Below, piece by piece: positions 1-6,989 of a stretch of DNA of 13,038 bases. Origin of the DNA: DATARH01 sp035935235 (GTDB lineage: Bacteria; Pseudomonadota; Alphaproteobacteria; ATCC43930; CGMCC-115725); NCBI GenBank assembly GCA_035935235.1, contig DASYXG010000046.1, forward strand, positions 1 through 13,038, given 5' to 3'. The notes beneath the pieces are model-generated. The model was not told the origin of the DNA. It did no database searches and saw only the letters and a list, made by a program, of their open reading frames with translations. The position numbers and the translations under genes were made by a program. How positions within the stretch are numbered: the stretch's first letter is position 1; the number at the start of each line of letters is the position of its first letter.

Positions 1-44
1 ATGGTGAGCGGCTGGTGCGGCGCGTGCAGGACGGCGGCTTTCAT
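1..44 (-). CDS. Partial N-terminus of a zinc-type alcohol dehydrogenase (MDR family), runs off the left edge
   Basis: Read on the minus strand, an ATG at position 44 opens MKAAVLHAPHQPLT and the frame continues to the window edge. This beginning is typical of medium-chain, zinc-dependent alcohol dehydrogenases and related NAD(P)-dependent oxidoreductases, whose first beta strand reads MKAAVL followed by a few residues and LT/LxI. A strong ribosome binding site, GGAGGAG, lies 7-13 bases upstream of the ATG (revcomp of about 51-57), which supports a real start. Only 14 codons are visible, so the catalytic cysteine, the Rossmann motif and the stop cannot be checked. The gene is divergent from the secreted protein gene at 142 and shares a gap of about 100 bases with it. 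Some other MDR oxidoreductase, such as a quinone reductase, is possible. Confidence 0.65.
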   Translation of the reverse strand, partial: MKAAVLHAPHQPLT

Positions 45-141
45 CGGCGGCTCCTCCCATGGTGTCGCAGGATGCTAGCCCTACCGTGCGCGAGGGTCTA
101 GGAAAGCAAGCCTGGATTTGCGCAGGCCACGGAGCAGGCCA

Positions 142-597
142 ATGAAAAAACTCATCGCCACAGGGCTGCTCATCGCCGTATTAGCCGTCGCCGGCCCGGC
201 CTTTTCCGTGAATAACAATCTCAGCCTCAAAGAGGCGATGACTAGATTTGGCCTAATCGGCGAATGGGCGGCGCAATGCGGCCTGCCGCCCAGCGGCAAT
301 AACGCCCACACCCACTGGTCGGCGAATTCGGACACCGCGGGCGAACTGCTCACCGACTTCGGAGGCGGGCAGACAATGACTTACGCCGCCACGTCTGCCG
401 AACTTCACGGCGCCGACCAGATCCGCGTCGATCTCTTCGACAATCAGGACAAATCACACTTGGAACTGATCATCGAAAAGCAAGCCGGCCGCCTGCGAAC
501 GCTGTCATCGGTGCAAAGCGATGGCCGCGTGCTGATCCAGAACGGCAGGTTCGAGTCGAACGGCGCCGACACCGTAGCGCAGGAGCGTTGCCAGTAG
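142..597 (+). CDS. Small secreted protein of unknown function
   Basis: This codes for 151 residues. It begins MKKLIATGLL, with a positively charged start, a hydrophobic run and a likely signal-peptidase site near the FS-V position at about residue 22, so it should be exported to the periplasm. A GGAG at 131-134 sits 7 bases before the ATG and supports this start over an in-frame non-ATG start at 118. The mature part carries a pattern, GLIGEWAAQC followed by a Gly/Pro/Asn-rich stretch, that I recognise from uncharacterised secreted proteins of Bradyrhizobium-like bacteria. The only two mature cysteines (in AAQC and in the C-terminal ERCQ) could form a disulfide. No catalytic motif is visible. 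The gene is divergent from the oxidoreductase at the left edge and converges on the lipoprotein gene, with 19 bases between the stop codons. Confidence 0.8.
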   Translation: MKKLIATGLLIAVLAVAGPAFSVNNNLSLKEAMTRFGLIGEWAAQCGLPPSGNNAHTHWSANSDTAGELLTDFGGGQTMTYAATSAELHGADQIRVDLFDNQDKSHLELIIEKQAGRLRTLSSVQSDGRVLIQNGRFESNGADTVAQERCQ

Positions 598-616
598 CGC
601 CCCTCGCGACCTGGTT

Positions 617-1258
617 TTACCGCGGCGCCGGCGGTGGCTCGATAAAGTCCCTGGTATCGACAGGCTTAGGTGGCGGCGGGCTGGGAGCCGGCGCCGCCAC
701 GGGCAGGGGCGGCGGCACGGTTTCGTTTGACGTCGCGCTCCCGGTGGCAACGCCTTCGGTCGTCGCCGGAACCGGCTTGCCCGGCGACGACCCCGTCGGC
801 GCGCGCCGCGACCGCTCCAGTTGCAGCGTCACCGAGGACAGCCGCAAGGCCGCGGCCTGCGGGAAGACGAGCCCGCCGCACTGCTTGCTCTGAATGGCGC
901 AGGCGATGGCGGTGCCGGATATCTGCTGGCTCTGCCGGTAGTAGGCAGCCGCTCCAGCCGTGAAGCCCAGCCCTTCCGCCGCGCGACCGAGGTAGAAAAG
1001 CGAAAGATCATCCTGATAGCCGACACGGATCACCAGCGCAGCGAGGTCGCGCCATTGGCCGGCGGTTACGAGGGCTTGCGCCTGCGGCTGCTCGCGACGC
1101 CAATCGGCGAGACACGGCTCACGACAGCTGAGGACCGGCGCGCCGGTCTGCATCAACACCAAGCCGTTTTCCAGGCTCACGGAAGTGTGCTGCTCGGCGC
1201 AAGCGGCCAAAAGGACACAGCTAAACCCAAGCAATCCGCTCCACCGGCTCGCTCGCAT
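617..1258 (-). CDS. Putative outer-membrane lipoprotein with helical repeat-like core and proline-rich tail
   Basis: The 213-residue product starts MRASRWSG and has a classic lipoprotein signal ending in LLAAC with the cysteine at residue 20. Alanine at +2 (no Asp) suggests outer-membrane sorting. The start at 1258 is preceded by GGAGAAG about 8 bases upstream. A longer in-frame reading from 1396 would bury the signal peptide and is unlikely. Residues 50-150 are alpha-helical, with a TPR-like section (DLSLFYLGRAAEGLGF, then AAAYYRQSQQI) and four cysteines (CREPC, and AIACAIQSKQC) that may form disulfides. The last 60 residues are rich in Pro, Ala, Ser and Thr and probably unstructured, perhaps spanning periplasm or contacting peptidoglycan. 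Similar uncharacterised lipoproteins occur across Proteobacteria. It is divergent from the histidine kinase gene. No function can be assigned. Confidence 0.82.
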   Translation of the reverse strand: MRASRWSGLLGFSCVLLAACAEQHTSVSLENGLVLMQTGAPVLSCREPCLADWRREQPQAQALVTAGQWRDLAALVIRVGYQDDLSLFYLGRAAEGLGFTAGAAAYYRQSQQISGTAIACAIQSKQCGGLVFPQAAALRLSSVTLQLERSRRAPTGSSPGKPVPATTEGVATGSATSNETVPPPLPVAAPAPSPPPPKPVDTRDFIEPPPAPR

Positions 1259-1401
1259 AAAGTTGCTTCTCCGATCGCTATTGACGGAACAGCCTACCTC
1301 ATCTGAGCCCTGTCGCGCGCTATCATCGCGAAGTTGTGTTGACCGTCGCGCGGCCGTTAACCGACAATCCCGCAGCTCGGCGCCACGATTGAACATAATG
1401 G

Positions 1402-1417
1402 TGACGCATTCGCGTCA
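1402..1417. promoter_or_regulatory. Perfect 6-bp inverted repeat upstream of the histidine kinase gene
   Basis: TGACGC, four bases, GCGTCA form a perfect dyad ending 41 bases before the kinase ATG, in the 200-base gap shared with the divergent lipoprotein gene. A weak sigma70-like pair, TTGACC at 1339-1344 and GACAAT at 1363-1368 (18-base spacing), lies upstream, which would put the dyad in the 5' leader. Either a regulator site or a small hairpin is possible. In GC-rich DNA a 6-bp dyad can arise by chance, so this is tentative. I see nothing else of note in the rest of 1259-1458. Confidence 0.3.
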
Positions 1418-1458
1418 TCGCGGCGCCGCAGTGCACGTGCATCGTTGGGTTGGGACGA

Positions 1459-3306
1459 ATGGCAGACCACGGCCTTTCCAACGAAATGAACGAGGAGGCG
1501 ATCGACGCTGAATTGGTCCGCGCGGCCCCATCGCTGCGCGCGATCCGGACCCTGCGCCTGCTGCTCGCCGGGACCATCCTCGTGCCGCTGCTGGTCGGCG
1601 CCATCGCTGCCTATGTCTCGTACCGCGAGAGCTATGGACGGGCGGGTACCGCTCTCTATGGGGCGGTGACGGTCGCGGAGCAAAACACGACCAAGATCCT
1701 CGACACGCACCTGCTCGTCGCGGCGCGGATTGACGATCTGCTCGCGCCGCTGAGCGATACCGAGATCCACACCCAGGAAAATTCGCTGCATGATCAAATC
1801 GCCCGCCAGATCGCCGGCTTGTCCCAGGTAGCGGCGGCATGGGTCATCGATGCGAGCGGCCACGAAATGGTGAGCGCCCGGGTCTATCCGGTGAACCCGG
1901 AGCTCGACCAAGCCGACCGCGACGATTTCCGCGCCCTGCGCGACGCAGACACGCAGACCTTCATCTCGGCAGTGCGGGCGCGCAGCCTCGAAGGCGGCGA
2001 CTACCAGCCGTATTTCACGATCAGCCGCCGCCGCCAAGGACCGGATGGCCAATTTCGCGGCGTCATCGTTGTCGCCGTGTCGGGCAACTATTTCGGGTCG
2101 TTCTATAATTCGCTGCTTGGCGCGGCCGGTCAGTACACCGCCAGCGTGCTGAAGGATGACGGGTCGCTGCTGGCGTCCTATCCGGCGCCGACCAACGCCT
2201 CGGAGCTTCAGCCGGATCCGCTGCTCGCCCAGGCGATCGCCAATAAGACGGCAACCGGCCTCATCGAAAGCGGCTCGGCTTTCGCCGAAAGCGGCCGGCT
2301 TGTCGCCTATAAGCGGGTGGCGGACTACCCGGTTTACGTCGCGATCTCGCGAAGCCGCACGGCGATTTTTCACGACTGGCTGGGCTCGATGGTCGGCTAC
2401 GCCATCGTCGAGATCCCGGCGGCAATCGCCCTCATCGTGTTGAGCATAATGGCGCTGCGCCGCACCCGCCGCGAGCAAGTGGCCCTCACCCGGGCGCGTG
2501 ACGAGGTTGCCCGCCGGGCAGCCATTGAGTCCCGGCTGCACCAGGCACAAAAACTCGAGGCCGTCGGTCAGCTCACCGCCGGCATGGCACATGATTTCAG
2601 CAACTTGCTGACCATCATCTCGGGCAATATCTCGCTCTTGCAGGCCGGTCTCGACGGCGATGATCCGAAGCGACTCCGGTGGCTGACCGCAGCGATGAAC
2701 GGCTGCGAGCGCGCTTCCGCGCTGACCAAGCGCCTGCTCGGTTTTGCCCGGCGCGAACCGGACGATCCCCAGCCGGTCGATCCGGCCGCGGTGATCGCCA
2801 GCGCGCTCGAGCTTCCCTGGCGGACCGACGGAGCGGTGACGATCGACCTGCGGCTGGAGAACCAGACCTGGCCGATCTTCGTCAATCCCGACCAGCTGGT
2901 AAATGCGGTCCTCAATCTCGCGCTCAACGCCCGTGATGCGATGCCCGAGGGCGGTACCCTGACCATCGAATGCACCAACTGCCGGCTCGATCGCCTCGCG
3001 GCGGACCAGGCGGATTTACCGGCGGGGGACTATGTCAGCATCTTCGTTAGCGACACCGGCAACGGCATGCCGCCGGAAGTGCAGGAAAAGGCCTTCGACC
3101 CGTTCTTTACGACCAAGGAGCCGGGGGTCGGCACCGGGCTCGGCCTGTCGCAGGTTTATGGCTTCGTCACCCGCTCGGGCGGCCATTGCGCGATCGAAAG
3201 CCGCCCCGGGCGCGGCACCACCGTAAAACTCTATTTGCCGCGCTACAGCGGCGAGTGGGTTCCAAAGCGAACGGACGAGCCGGTGGCGGACAAGGCAGCG
3301 GGCTGA
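1459..3306 (+). CDS. Membrane sensor histidine kinase with periplasmic Cache-like sensor, no receiver domain
   Basis: This is a 615-residue transmembrane histidine kinase. A hydrophobic helix at about 34-54 and a second at 312-332 bracket a roughly 250-residue periplasmic region that looks like a double Cache/PDC sensor (for example GQFRGVIVVAVSGNYFGSFY and VLKDDGSLLASYP). A short linker leads to the dimerisation/phosphoacceptor helix with AGMAHDFSNLL, phosphorylated histidine H378. The ATP-binding domain is complete: N box NLALNARDAM (N486, N490), D box DTGNGM (D532), F box FDPFFTTKE and G box GTGLGL. The HDFxNLL type of kinase often carries a C-terminal receiver domain, but here the protein stops about 25 residues after the catalytic domain. 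No response regulator gene is adjacent, so it appears orphan. The ATG at 1459 is preferred to a TTG at 1450. An ATG at 1486 is possible. Small organic ligands are usual for Cache domains, but none can be deduced here. Confidence 0.93.
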   Translation: MADHGLSNEMNEEAIDAELVRAAPSLRAIRTLRLLLAGTILVPLLVGAIAAYVSYRESYGRAGTALYGAVTVAEQNTTKILDTHLLVAARIDDLLAPLSDTEIHTQENSLHDQIARQIAGLSQVAAAWVIDASGHEMVSARVYPVNPELDQADRDDFRALRDADTQTFISAVRARSLEGGDYQPYFTISRRRQGPDGQFRGVIVVAVSGNYFGSFYNSLLGAAGQYTASVLKDDGSLLASYPAPTNASELQPDPLLAQAIANKTATGLIESGSAFAESGRLVAYKRVADYPVYVAISRSRTAIFHDWLGSMVGYAIVEIPAAIALIVLSIMALRRTRREQVALTRARDEVARRAAIESRLHQAQKLEAVGQLTAGMAHDFSNLLTIISGNISLLQAGLDGDDPKRLRWLTAAMNGCERASALTKRLLGFARREPDDPQPVDPAAVIASALELPWRTDGAVTIDLRLENQTWPIFVNPDQLVNAVLNLALNARDAMPEGGTLTIECTNCRLDRLAADQADLPAGDYVSIFVSDTGNGMPPEVQEKAFDPFFTTKEPGVGTGLGLSQVYGFVTRSGGHCAIESRPGRGTTVKLYLPRYSGEWVPKRTDEPVADKAAG

Positions 3307-3312
3307 CCGGAT

Positions 3313-3588
3313 TCAGCGCCGCCAGAACGGCTTTTCGCATTCGCGTTCGGCCTCGGCGGCGGTGAGGCCGATATCGCGCAGCATCCGGACATCGAGACGA
3401 GCGAGCTGACGGCGCTGACGAGCGCGCTCACGCCACTGGCGGATCAGCGCCAACGCGGCGTGGAAGAGCTCAGCCGGACCACCGCGGCGCGGCGACGGCC
3501 AACCGCCGCGCATGGCCCGCTCAAAGGCAACGATCGCCACCGCGCGGCGGGTCCGGATTTGATCGAAATCGAAGTAATAGGGACGCAT
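3313..3588 (-). CDS. DUF1127 (YjiS-like) small protein
   Basis: The 91-residue, strongly basic protein has the DUF1127 signature in its C-terminal half: W52 in QWRERARQRRQLARLD, then MLRDIGLTAAEAERECEKPFW. This arginine-rich helix-turn-helix-like unit is abundant in Alphaproteobacteria. Some relatives bind RNA or take part in phosphate, carbon or stress responses, but the role here is unknown. The N-terminal 40 residues start MRPYYFDFDQI, an aromatic beginning seen in longer DUF1127 members. AGGAG lies about 8 bases before the ATG. It sits 61 bases downstream of the ArsR-type gene on the same strand and could be co-transcribed with it. It converges on the histidine kinase gene with a 6-base gap. 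Confidence 0.9.
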   Translation of the reverse strand: MRPYYFDFDQIRTRRAVAIVAFERAMRGGWPSPRRGGPAELFHAALALIRQWRERARQRRQLARLDVRMLRDIGLTAAEAERECEKPFWRR

Positions 3589-3649
3589 GTCTGCTCCTGC
3601 CCCGGATGGGGTCAGCGTTCAGTTCGGTCGGTGAGTAAAGGCGGAGCCG

Positions 3650-4363
3650 CTAGGCCACGGCCCTCTCGTCAGCGGCGAGGTTCAAGCCAAGGGTGTCGCG
3701 GAAACCGCGTTCGCCCGCCGCAGTCAGGGTGACGGCGCGGCTGTCCTTGGCGCGGGCGATCCAGCCAAGCGCCAACCACTTCTCGGCCAGCGCCGCGCCG
3801 ATCGCGCCGCCGATATGCGGCCGCCGCTCGGTCCAGTCGAGGCAGGCGCGGCACATATGGCGGCGGCGCTGCAGCGCCGGATCGTAAAGGTCGATGCCGA
3901 GGCCGGTGAGATAGCGAACGCCCGCTTCGGTGAAATGCCCGCCCTCATCCTCGAGCACGATATAGCCGCGCCGGATCATCGCATCGGCGATGGCGACGCC
4001 GAGCCTGCCGGCGAGATGGTCGTAGCACACCCGCGCATCGCGCAGCGCCGCCGCCTGCCGCGATAGCGGCCGGAAGCGCGGGCGGCTATCAATCGCCACC
4101 GCGCCGATGCTTTCGAACATCTGCGCGACCTTGGCTGAGGTCAGCCGGAAATAGCGGTGCCGGCCCGACGGGGTCGCATTGATGAGCCCAGCCTCGGTAA
4201 GCTTGGCGAGATGTGCGCTCGCGGTCTGCGGCGTGACATGCGCGGCGAAAGCGAGCTCGGTCGCGGTCATCGCGCGGCCGTCGAGCAGCGCGGAGAGGAT
4301 GTTGGCGCGCGCCGGATCACCCGCGAGGGCGGCGATCTCGGCAATCATGGCTCCACTGATCAT
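3650..4363 (-). CDS. ArsR-type winged-helix transcriptional regulator with C-terminal extension
   Basis: The product is 237 residues from the ATG at 4363. Residues 5-80 form an ArsR-type winged helix: LAGDPARANILSALLDG, then ELAFAAHVTPQTASAHLAKL as the recognition helix, and GRHRYFRL as the wing. The classical arsenic/cadmium CxC site of the DNA-recognition helix is absent. The C-terminal 130 residues, not part of small ArsR proteins, contain RVCYDHLAGRLGVAIADAM and CRACLDWTERRPHIGGAIG. These are conserved in a longer class of ArsR-family regulators whose ligand I do not know. Cysteines 113, 171 and 174 could sense metal or redox state. The start is uncertain: the ATG at 4348 has GGAG just upstream but very close, and a TTG at 4441 would add 26 low-complexity residues. 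It lies upstream of the DUF1127 gene and may regulate both. Confidence 0.9.
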   Translation of the reverse strand: MISGAMIAEIAALAGDPARANILSALLDGRAMTATELAFAAHVTPQTASAHLAKLTEAGLINATPSGRHRYFRLTSAKVAQMFESIGAVAIDSRPRFRPLSRQAAALRDARVCYDHLAGRLGVAIADAMIRRGYIVLEDEGGHFTEAGVRYLTGLGIDLYDPALQRRRHMCRACLDWTERRPHIGGAIGAALAEKWLALGWIARAKDSRAVTLTAAGERGFRDTLGLNLAADERAVA

Positions 4364-4467
4364 GGGCTGAAGTTTATCATCCGGCGGCGAGGACGGACGG
4401 GTAATCGCTTCGGCCGCCGCCGAAATGCCGGCAGCCGTCAAATGCGGCGACGCTTCGCGCCGCTTAG

Positions 4468-4521
4468 GGTACCGATATTGTTGTAGAGCAACTCACCAAT
4501 ACGGTTCTATAGCGCAAATTT
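4468..4521 (-). pseudogene. Relic of a class III nucleotide cyclase gene
   Basis: On the minus strand this stretch reads KFAL-stop-NRIGELLYNNIGT. The block IGELLYNNIG matches IGELLYGNIG of the intact cyclase gene (5109-5138) at 9 of 10 residues. At the DNA level 24 of 30 bases agree between 4471-4500 and 5109-5138, and most differences fall at third codon positions, as expected for old coding homology rather than chance. The preceding FAL fits the strand that leads into this motif in cyclases. An in-frame TAG is present and no homology is visible after NIGT, so it is a non-functional remnant. It lies in a comparatively AT-rich gap between the ArsR-type gene and the four-cysteine protein gene, on the same strand as the intact cyclase. 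The rest of the gap 4364-4572 shows no clear gene or strong promoter. Confidence 0.6.
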
Positions 4522-4572
4522 CTGAACACCGTTAGGTTGTGCGATCTAGGTGACCGGCGAAGGGCAGGAGCG

Positions 4573-4854
4573 ATGAGTAAGAGCTTTTGGTCTCTGGCCA
4601 TTGCCGCTGCCGTATTTGTCGGCGCTGGCATGCCGTCCCTTGCCGCCGATCCCGCCTTTTGCGACCAGTATGCCAGGCTCGCGGTTCATGAGGCCCAAGT
4701 CTTGTCGACACTGCCGTGTTTTAGGGGCTTCGACAGGCGGTGGCATCTCAATTACCAGGCGCACTTTCAATGGTGCTTGACCGTTGACTACGGGGCGGCG
4801 GAGGCAGAACGCGACTACCGACGTATGCGCGTCTACCAATGCGGCGGAAGGTGA
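4573..4854 (+). CDS. Small four-cysteine secreted protein
   Basis: This codes for 93 residues. It starts MSKSFWSLAIAAAVFVGAG and has a likely signal-peptidase site after SLAA near residue 25. The mature protein has about 68 residues and four cysteines (C30, C49, C68, C90), which suggests two disulfides in the periplasm. The spacing pattern, C..YA..AV followed by C, then a Trp-containing segment, H..WC and a final C, resembles short uncharacterised exported proteins common in Alphaproteobacteria. GGAG at 4566-4569 lies 3 bases before the ATG, with GGGCAGGAG as an extended purine run. An in-frame ATG at 4537 would place 12 charged residues ahead of the signal peptide and is less likely. It converges on the cyclase gene with a 41-base gap in which I see no terminator. 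Confidence 0.75.
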   Translation: MSKSFWSLAIAAAVFVGAGMPSLAADPAFCDQYARLAVHEAQVLSTLPCFRGFDRRWHLNYQAHFQWCLTVDYGAAEAERDYRRMRVYQCGGR

Positions 4855-4895
4855 AGCTGCGCTAGCCTACTCCCTCCACACAAACGTATCATATT

Positions 4896-6065
4896 TCAAC
4901 CGGCTTCGTCGGCGAGACCGTAGACTGGTTGCGGCGCGCGGAAACCGGCGAGCGCGAACTCGCCGAGCGGCGCTAGGTGGGCGCCGCCATATTGCGCGAA
5001 CGCCGCTGAGACCAGCGTGGTGCGGCCGAGGCGCGCAGCCAGCGCCTCAAGCCGCGCGGCCAGGTTGACCGCCGGTCCAATGCAGGTGAAATCGAGCCGG
5101 TTGGCGGCGCCGATATTGCCGTAGAGCAGCTCGCCGATATGCAGCGCCAAGCCGTGGCGCGGCCCATGGCCGACGCGGGGCCAGCCGTCGAGTGCGGCGA
5201 CGGCGCTGCGCATCTCGCCCGCCGCATGGAGCGCCGCGCGGCAAACTGCTTCGGGTTCGCGGCCGGCGAGCGGGAAGATCGCAAGAAGCCCGTCGCCCAT
5301 GAATTTGAGAACCTCGCCGCCGTGACCGAGAATCACCGGCACCTGGCAATCGAAATAGCGGTTTAGCAGCGCCATCAGCGCCGCGGGCGGCATGCTGTCG
5401 GCGAGTGCGGTGAAGCCGCGCATGTCGGAAAGCCAGATGACCGCCTCGATGGTTTCGGTGAAGCCGGCGCGAATCTGCCCTCCGAGAATGCGGGCGCCGG
5501 CGTCGCGGCCGACATAGGTGTCGAGCAGATTGGTCGCGGTGCGGCGTAGCGCATACGCTTCGGTAAGCCGGGAGAGCGGCCCGGTCAGTCTGGCGAGCGC
5601 CTCGAGGTGGCGGTCGGTAAAACCGCCGGGGCGCCGCGTTGCCCAGGTCCCGACATGCACCTCGCCGTTGCTGAACTTGACGGGAAACGCGAGATAGTCG
5701 GTGCCGCTCTCGGCGCGCAGAGCGTCAAGTTGCGGGAATTCGCCGCTGCGGTCGCGGTCGAGCCGAACACGGATTGGTCGGGCATCGCGGTAAACACTGG
5801 CGACCGGACTGTCGCGAAAGGAATCGCTATCGAAGACCGCGTACGATGCCTGGCCGATCGATATGCCGGTGTCGTCGCGCCACTCGATCCGCCGCCCCAT
5901 CACTTCGGGGTGCAAGGTGCGTACGAATATCGCCGCCCGCCACACCGGAATCCCGCCGGCGACGACCCGCTCGCACATCTCGCGAAGAATGGCGTCGGGC
6001 GTCGTCGCGGAAGGCGCGCCGTCGATCAGCCAGTCGACGATCGGGGCGATGATGTCGGTCGTCAC
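4896..6065 (-). CDS. Class III adenylate/guanylate cyclase with N-terminal sensor region
   Basis: The 389-residue soluble protein has a class III cyclase catalytic domain at about 205-385. The expected residues are present: metal-binding D214 in WLSDMRGFT and D258 in KFMGDG, purine-contacting K254 and D325 (RLDFTCIG), and transition-state N334 and R338 in NLAARLE. The Lys/Asp pair favours ATP, so cAMP is the likely product. The first 170 residues form a GAF-like module with LHPEVMGRRIEWRDD, a segment I associate with a group of bacterial cyclases lacking membrane segments. Its ligand is unknown. The start is a GTG with AGAAGG directly before it, so the exact start is uncertain, but the N-terminal sequence fits the family. 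It lies 50 bases downstream of the long DUF899 gene on the same strand and may be the last gene of that cluster. A relic of a second cyclase lies about 400 bases beyond its stop. Confidence 0.93.
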   Translation of the reverse strand: MTTDIIAPIVDWLIDGAPSATTPDAILREMCERVVAGGIPVWRAAIFVRTLHPEVMGRRIEWRDDTGISIGQASYAVFDSDSFRDSPVASVYRDARPIRVRLDRDRSGEFPQLDALRAESGTDYLAFPVKFSNGEVHVGTWATRRPGGFTDRHLEALARLTGPLSRLTEAYALRRTATNLLDTYVGRDAGARILGGQIRAGFTETIEAVIWLSDMRGFTALADSMPPAALMALLNRYFDCQVPVILGHGGEVLKFMGDGLLAIFPLAGREPEAVCRAALHAAGEMRSAVAALDGWPRVGHGPRHGLALHIGELLYGNIGAANRLDFTCIGPAVNLAARLEALAARLGRTTLVSAAFAQYGGAHLAPLGEFALAGFRAPQPVYGLADEAG

Positions 6066-6115
6066 CCTTCTATTTTACTACTGTATTTGTCGCGCTCGTG
6101 CACCCTGGCGCCCGT

Positions 6116-6901
6116 TCAGCGCGCCTCGTACGAGTCGCGGTGGCGCAGCCAGTAACCCTTCTCGCCGCGTCCCTTGGGAGCGCGGTCGAGCCATTGATAC
6201 ATGCCCCAGAGCCCATCGAGCCCACGCGCAAAGGTCGAATAGGTGTGATACACGACCCCATCCTCAAGGACGAACGCGCTCATGCCCGGCCGCTCGCGCG
6301 CGTAAGTGGACACGTCGGTTCCGGTCATAGCGGCGCCCTTTGAGGCTCCATCGGGGGTCGCGCGCACGGGCTTATCTGACGGTGCGCCAGCCGGCCGCGG
6401 CGTTGAGCGCTGATAGTTGTAGTCAACGGACCCCTCCCGCTGTTGCTCCTCGGTGACGGAGACCGTGAAGTCGAAGTTGAATTCGCCGCCGAACGAAGAA
6501 GCCCAGGGAAACGTCCAGCCCATCCGCCGCTGGTACGCCTGCAGTTTGGCGAGCGGCGCGCGCGACACGGCCCAGAGCATCACGTCGTGGTTTGCCAGAT
6601 GAACGGAAAAGCCATTGAAGCCGTCAGCGATCGCCGAGCACGACGGACACCCTGCCGTGTAGTCCGGCCCGAACATGAAATGGTAAACGAGAAGCTGCAA
6701 GCGCCCCTCGAAGAGGTCCGCCAGCGAGGCGCCGCCCTTGTCCGTTTCGAAGCGGTACTCCTTGGCGACCCGAACCCATGGCAGCTCCTGCCGTCGCCGC
6801 GCCAATTCATCGCTGCGCCGCGTCAGCTCCTTTTCAGCCTGGAGCAGATCGAGACGCGCCGCCAGCCACTCGTCACGTGTCCCGATCGAATGTGTCCCCA
6901 T
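6116..6901 (-). CDS. DUF899 thioredoxin-like protein (long form)
   Basis: The 261-residue cytosolic protein belongs to the DUF899 family of thioredoxin-fold proteins. The usual landmarks appear in order: N-terminal coiled helix SRD-type start (GTRDEWLAARLDLL), PWVRVAKEYRFET, LVYHFMFGPDYTAGCPSC with the CPSC pair C85/C88 at the thioredoxin active-site position, ADGFNG, VSRAPLAKLQAYQRRMGW, SSFGGEFNFDF and the C-terminal YHTYSTFARGLDGLWGMYQWLD. Residues 160-200 are a Pro/Ala/Ser-rich loop that seems longer than usual. A redox or dithiol role is inferred from the CxxC only, since the reaction of this family is not established to my knowledge. A strong AGGGAGG lies about 6 bases before the ATG. 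A weak promoter could exist in the 88-base gap upstream, but continuous transcription from the small membrane protein gene is equally possible. Confidence 0.93.
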   Translation of the reverse strand: MGTHSIGTRDEWLAARLDLLQAEKELTRRSDELARRRQELPWVRVAKEYRFETDKGGASLADLFEGRLQLLVYHFMFGPDYTAGCPSCSAIADGFNGFSVHLANHDVMLWAVSRAPLAKLQAYQRRMGWTFPWASSFGGEFNFDFTVSVTEEQQREGSVDYNYQRSTPRPAGAPSDKPVRATPDGASKGAAMTGTDVSTYARERPGMSAFVLEDGVVYHTYSTFARGLDGLWGMYQWLDRAPKGRGEKGYWLRHRDSYEAR

Positions 6902-6989
6902 CGCCTACCTCCCTTCGGTTACTGGAAGTCGCAAATTCAACAGTGCCTCGGCCACCTAACAGCTGGTGCTTAACGCCCGGCCTGACCCT

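Noticed and set aside
598..616. Terminators between the convergent gene pairs (598-616, 3307-3312, 4855-4895, 10428-10445, 12509-12519)
   Set aside because: I looked for GC hairpins with T-runs on both strands and saw none that I could support.
1357..2592. Long 411-codon minus-strand frame opposite the histidine kinase
   Set aside because: The plus-strand frame carries all kinase boxes. The antisense translation is Arg- and His-rich without domain features.
3597..3612. CCCCGGATGGGG as a terminator or hairpin
   Set aside because: It has only a 4-bp stem, no T-run follows, and it lies directly upstream of the DUF1127 start.
5607..6155. Open reading frame of 182 codons on the plus strand
   Set aside because: It lies entirely opposite the cyclase gene, whose catalytic motifs are complete. 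Open antisense frames are expected in GC-rich DNA, and no domain pattern is seen.
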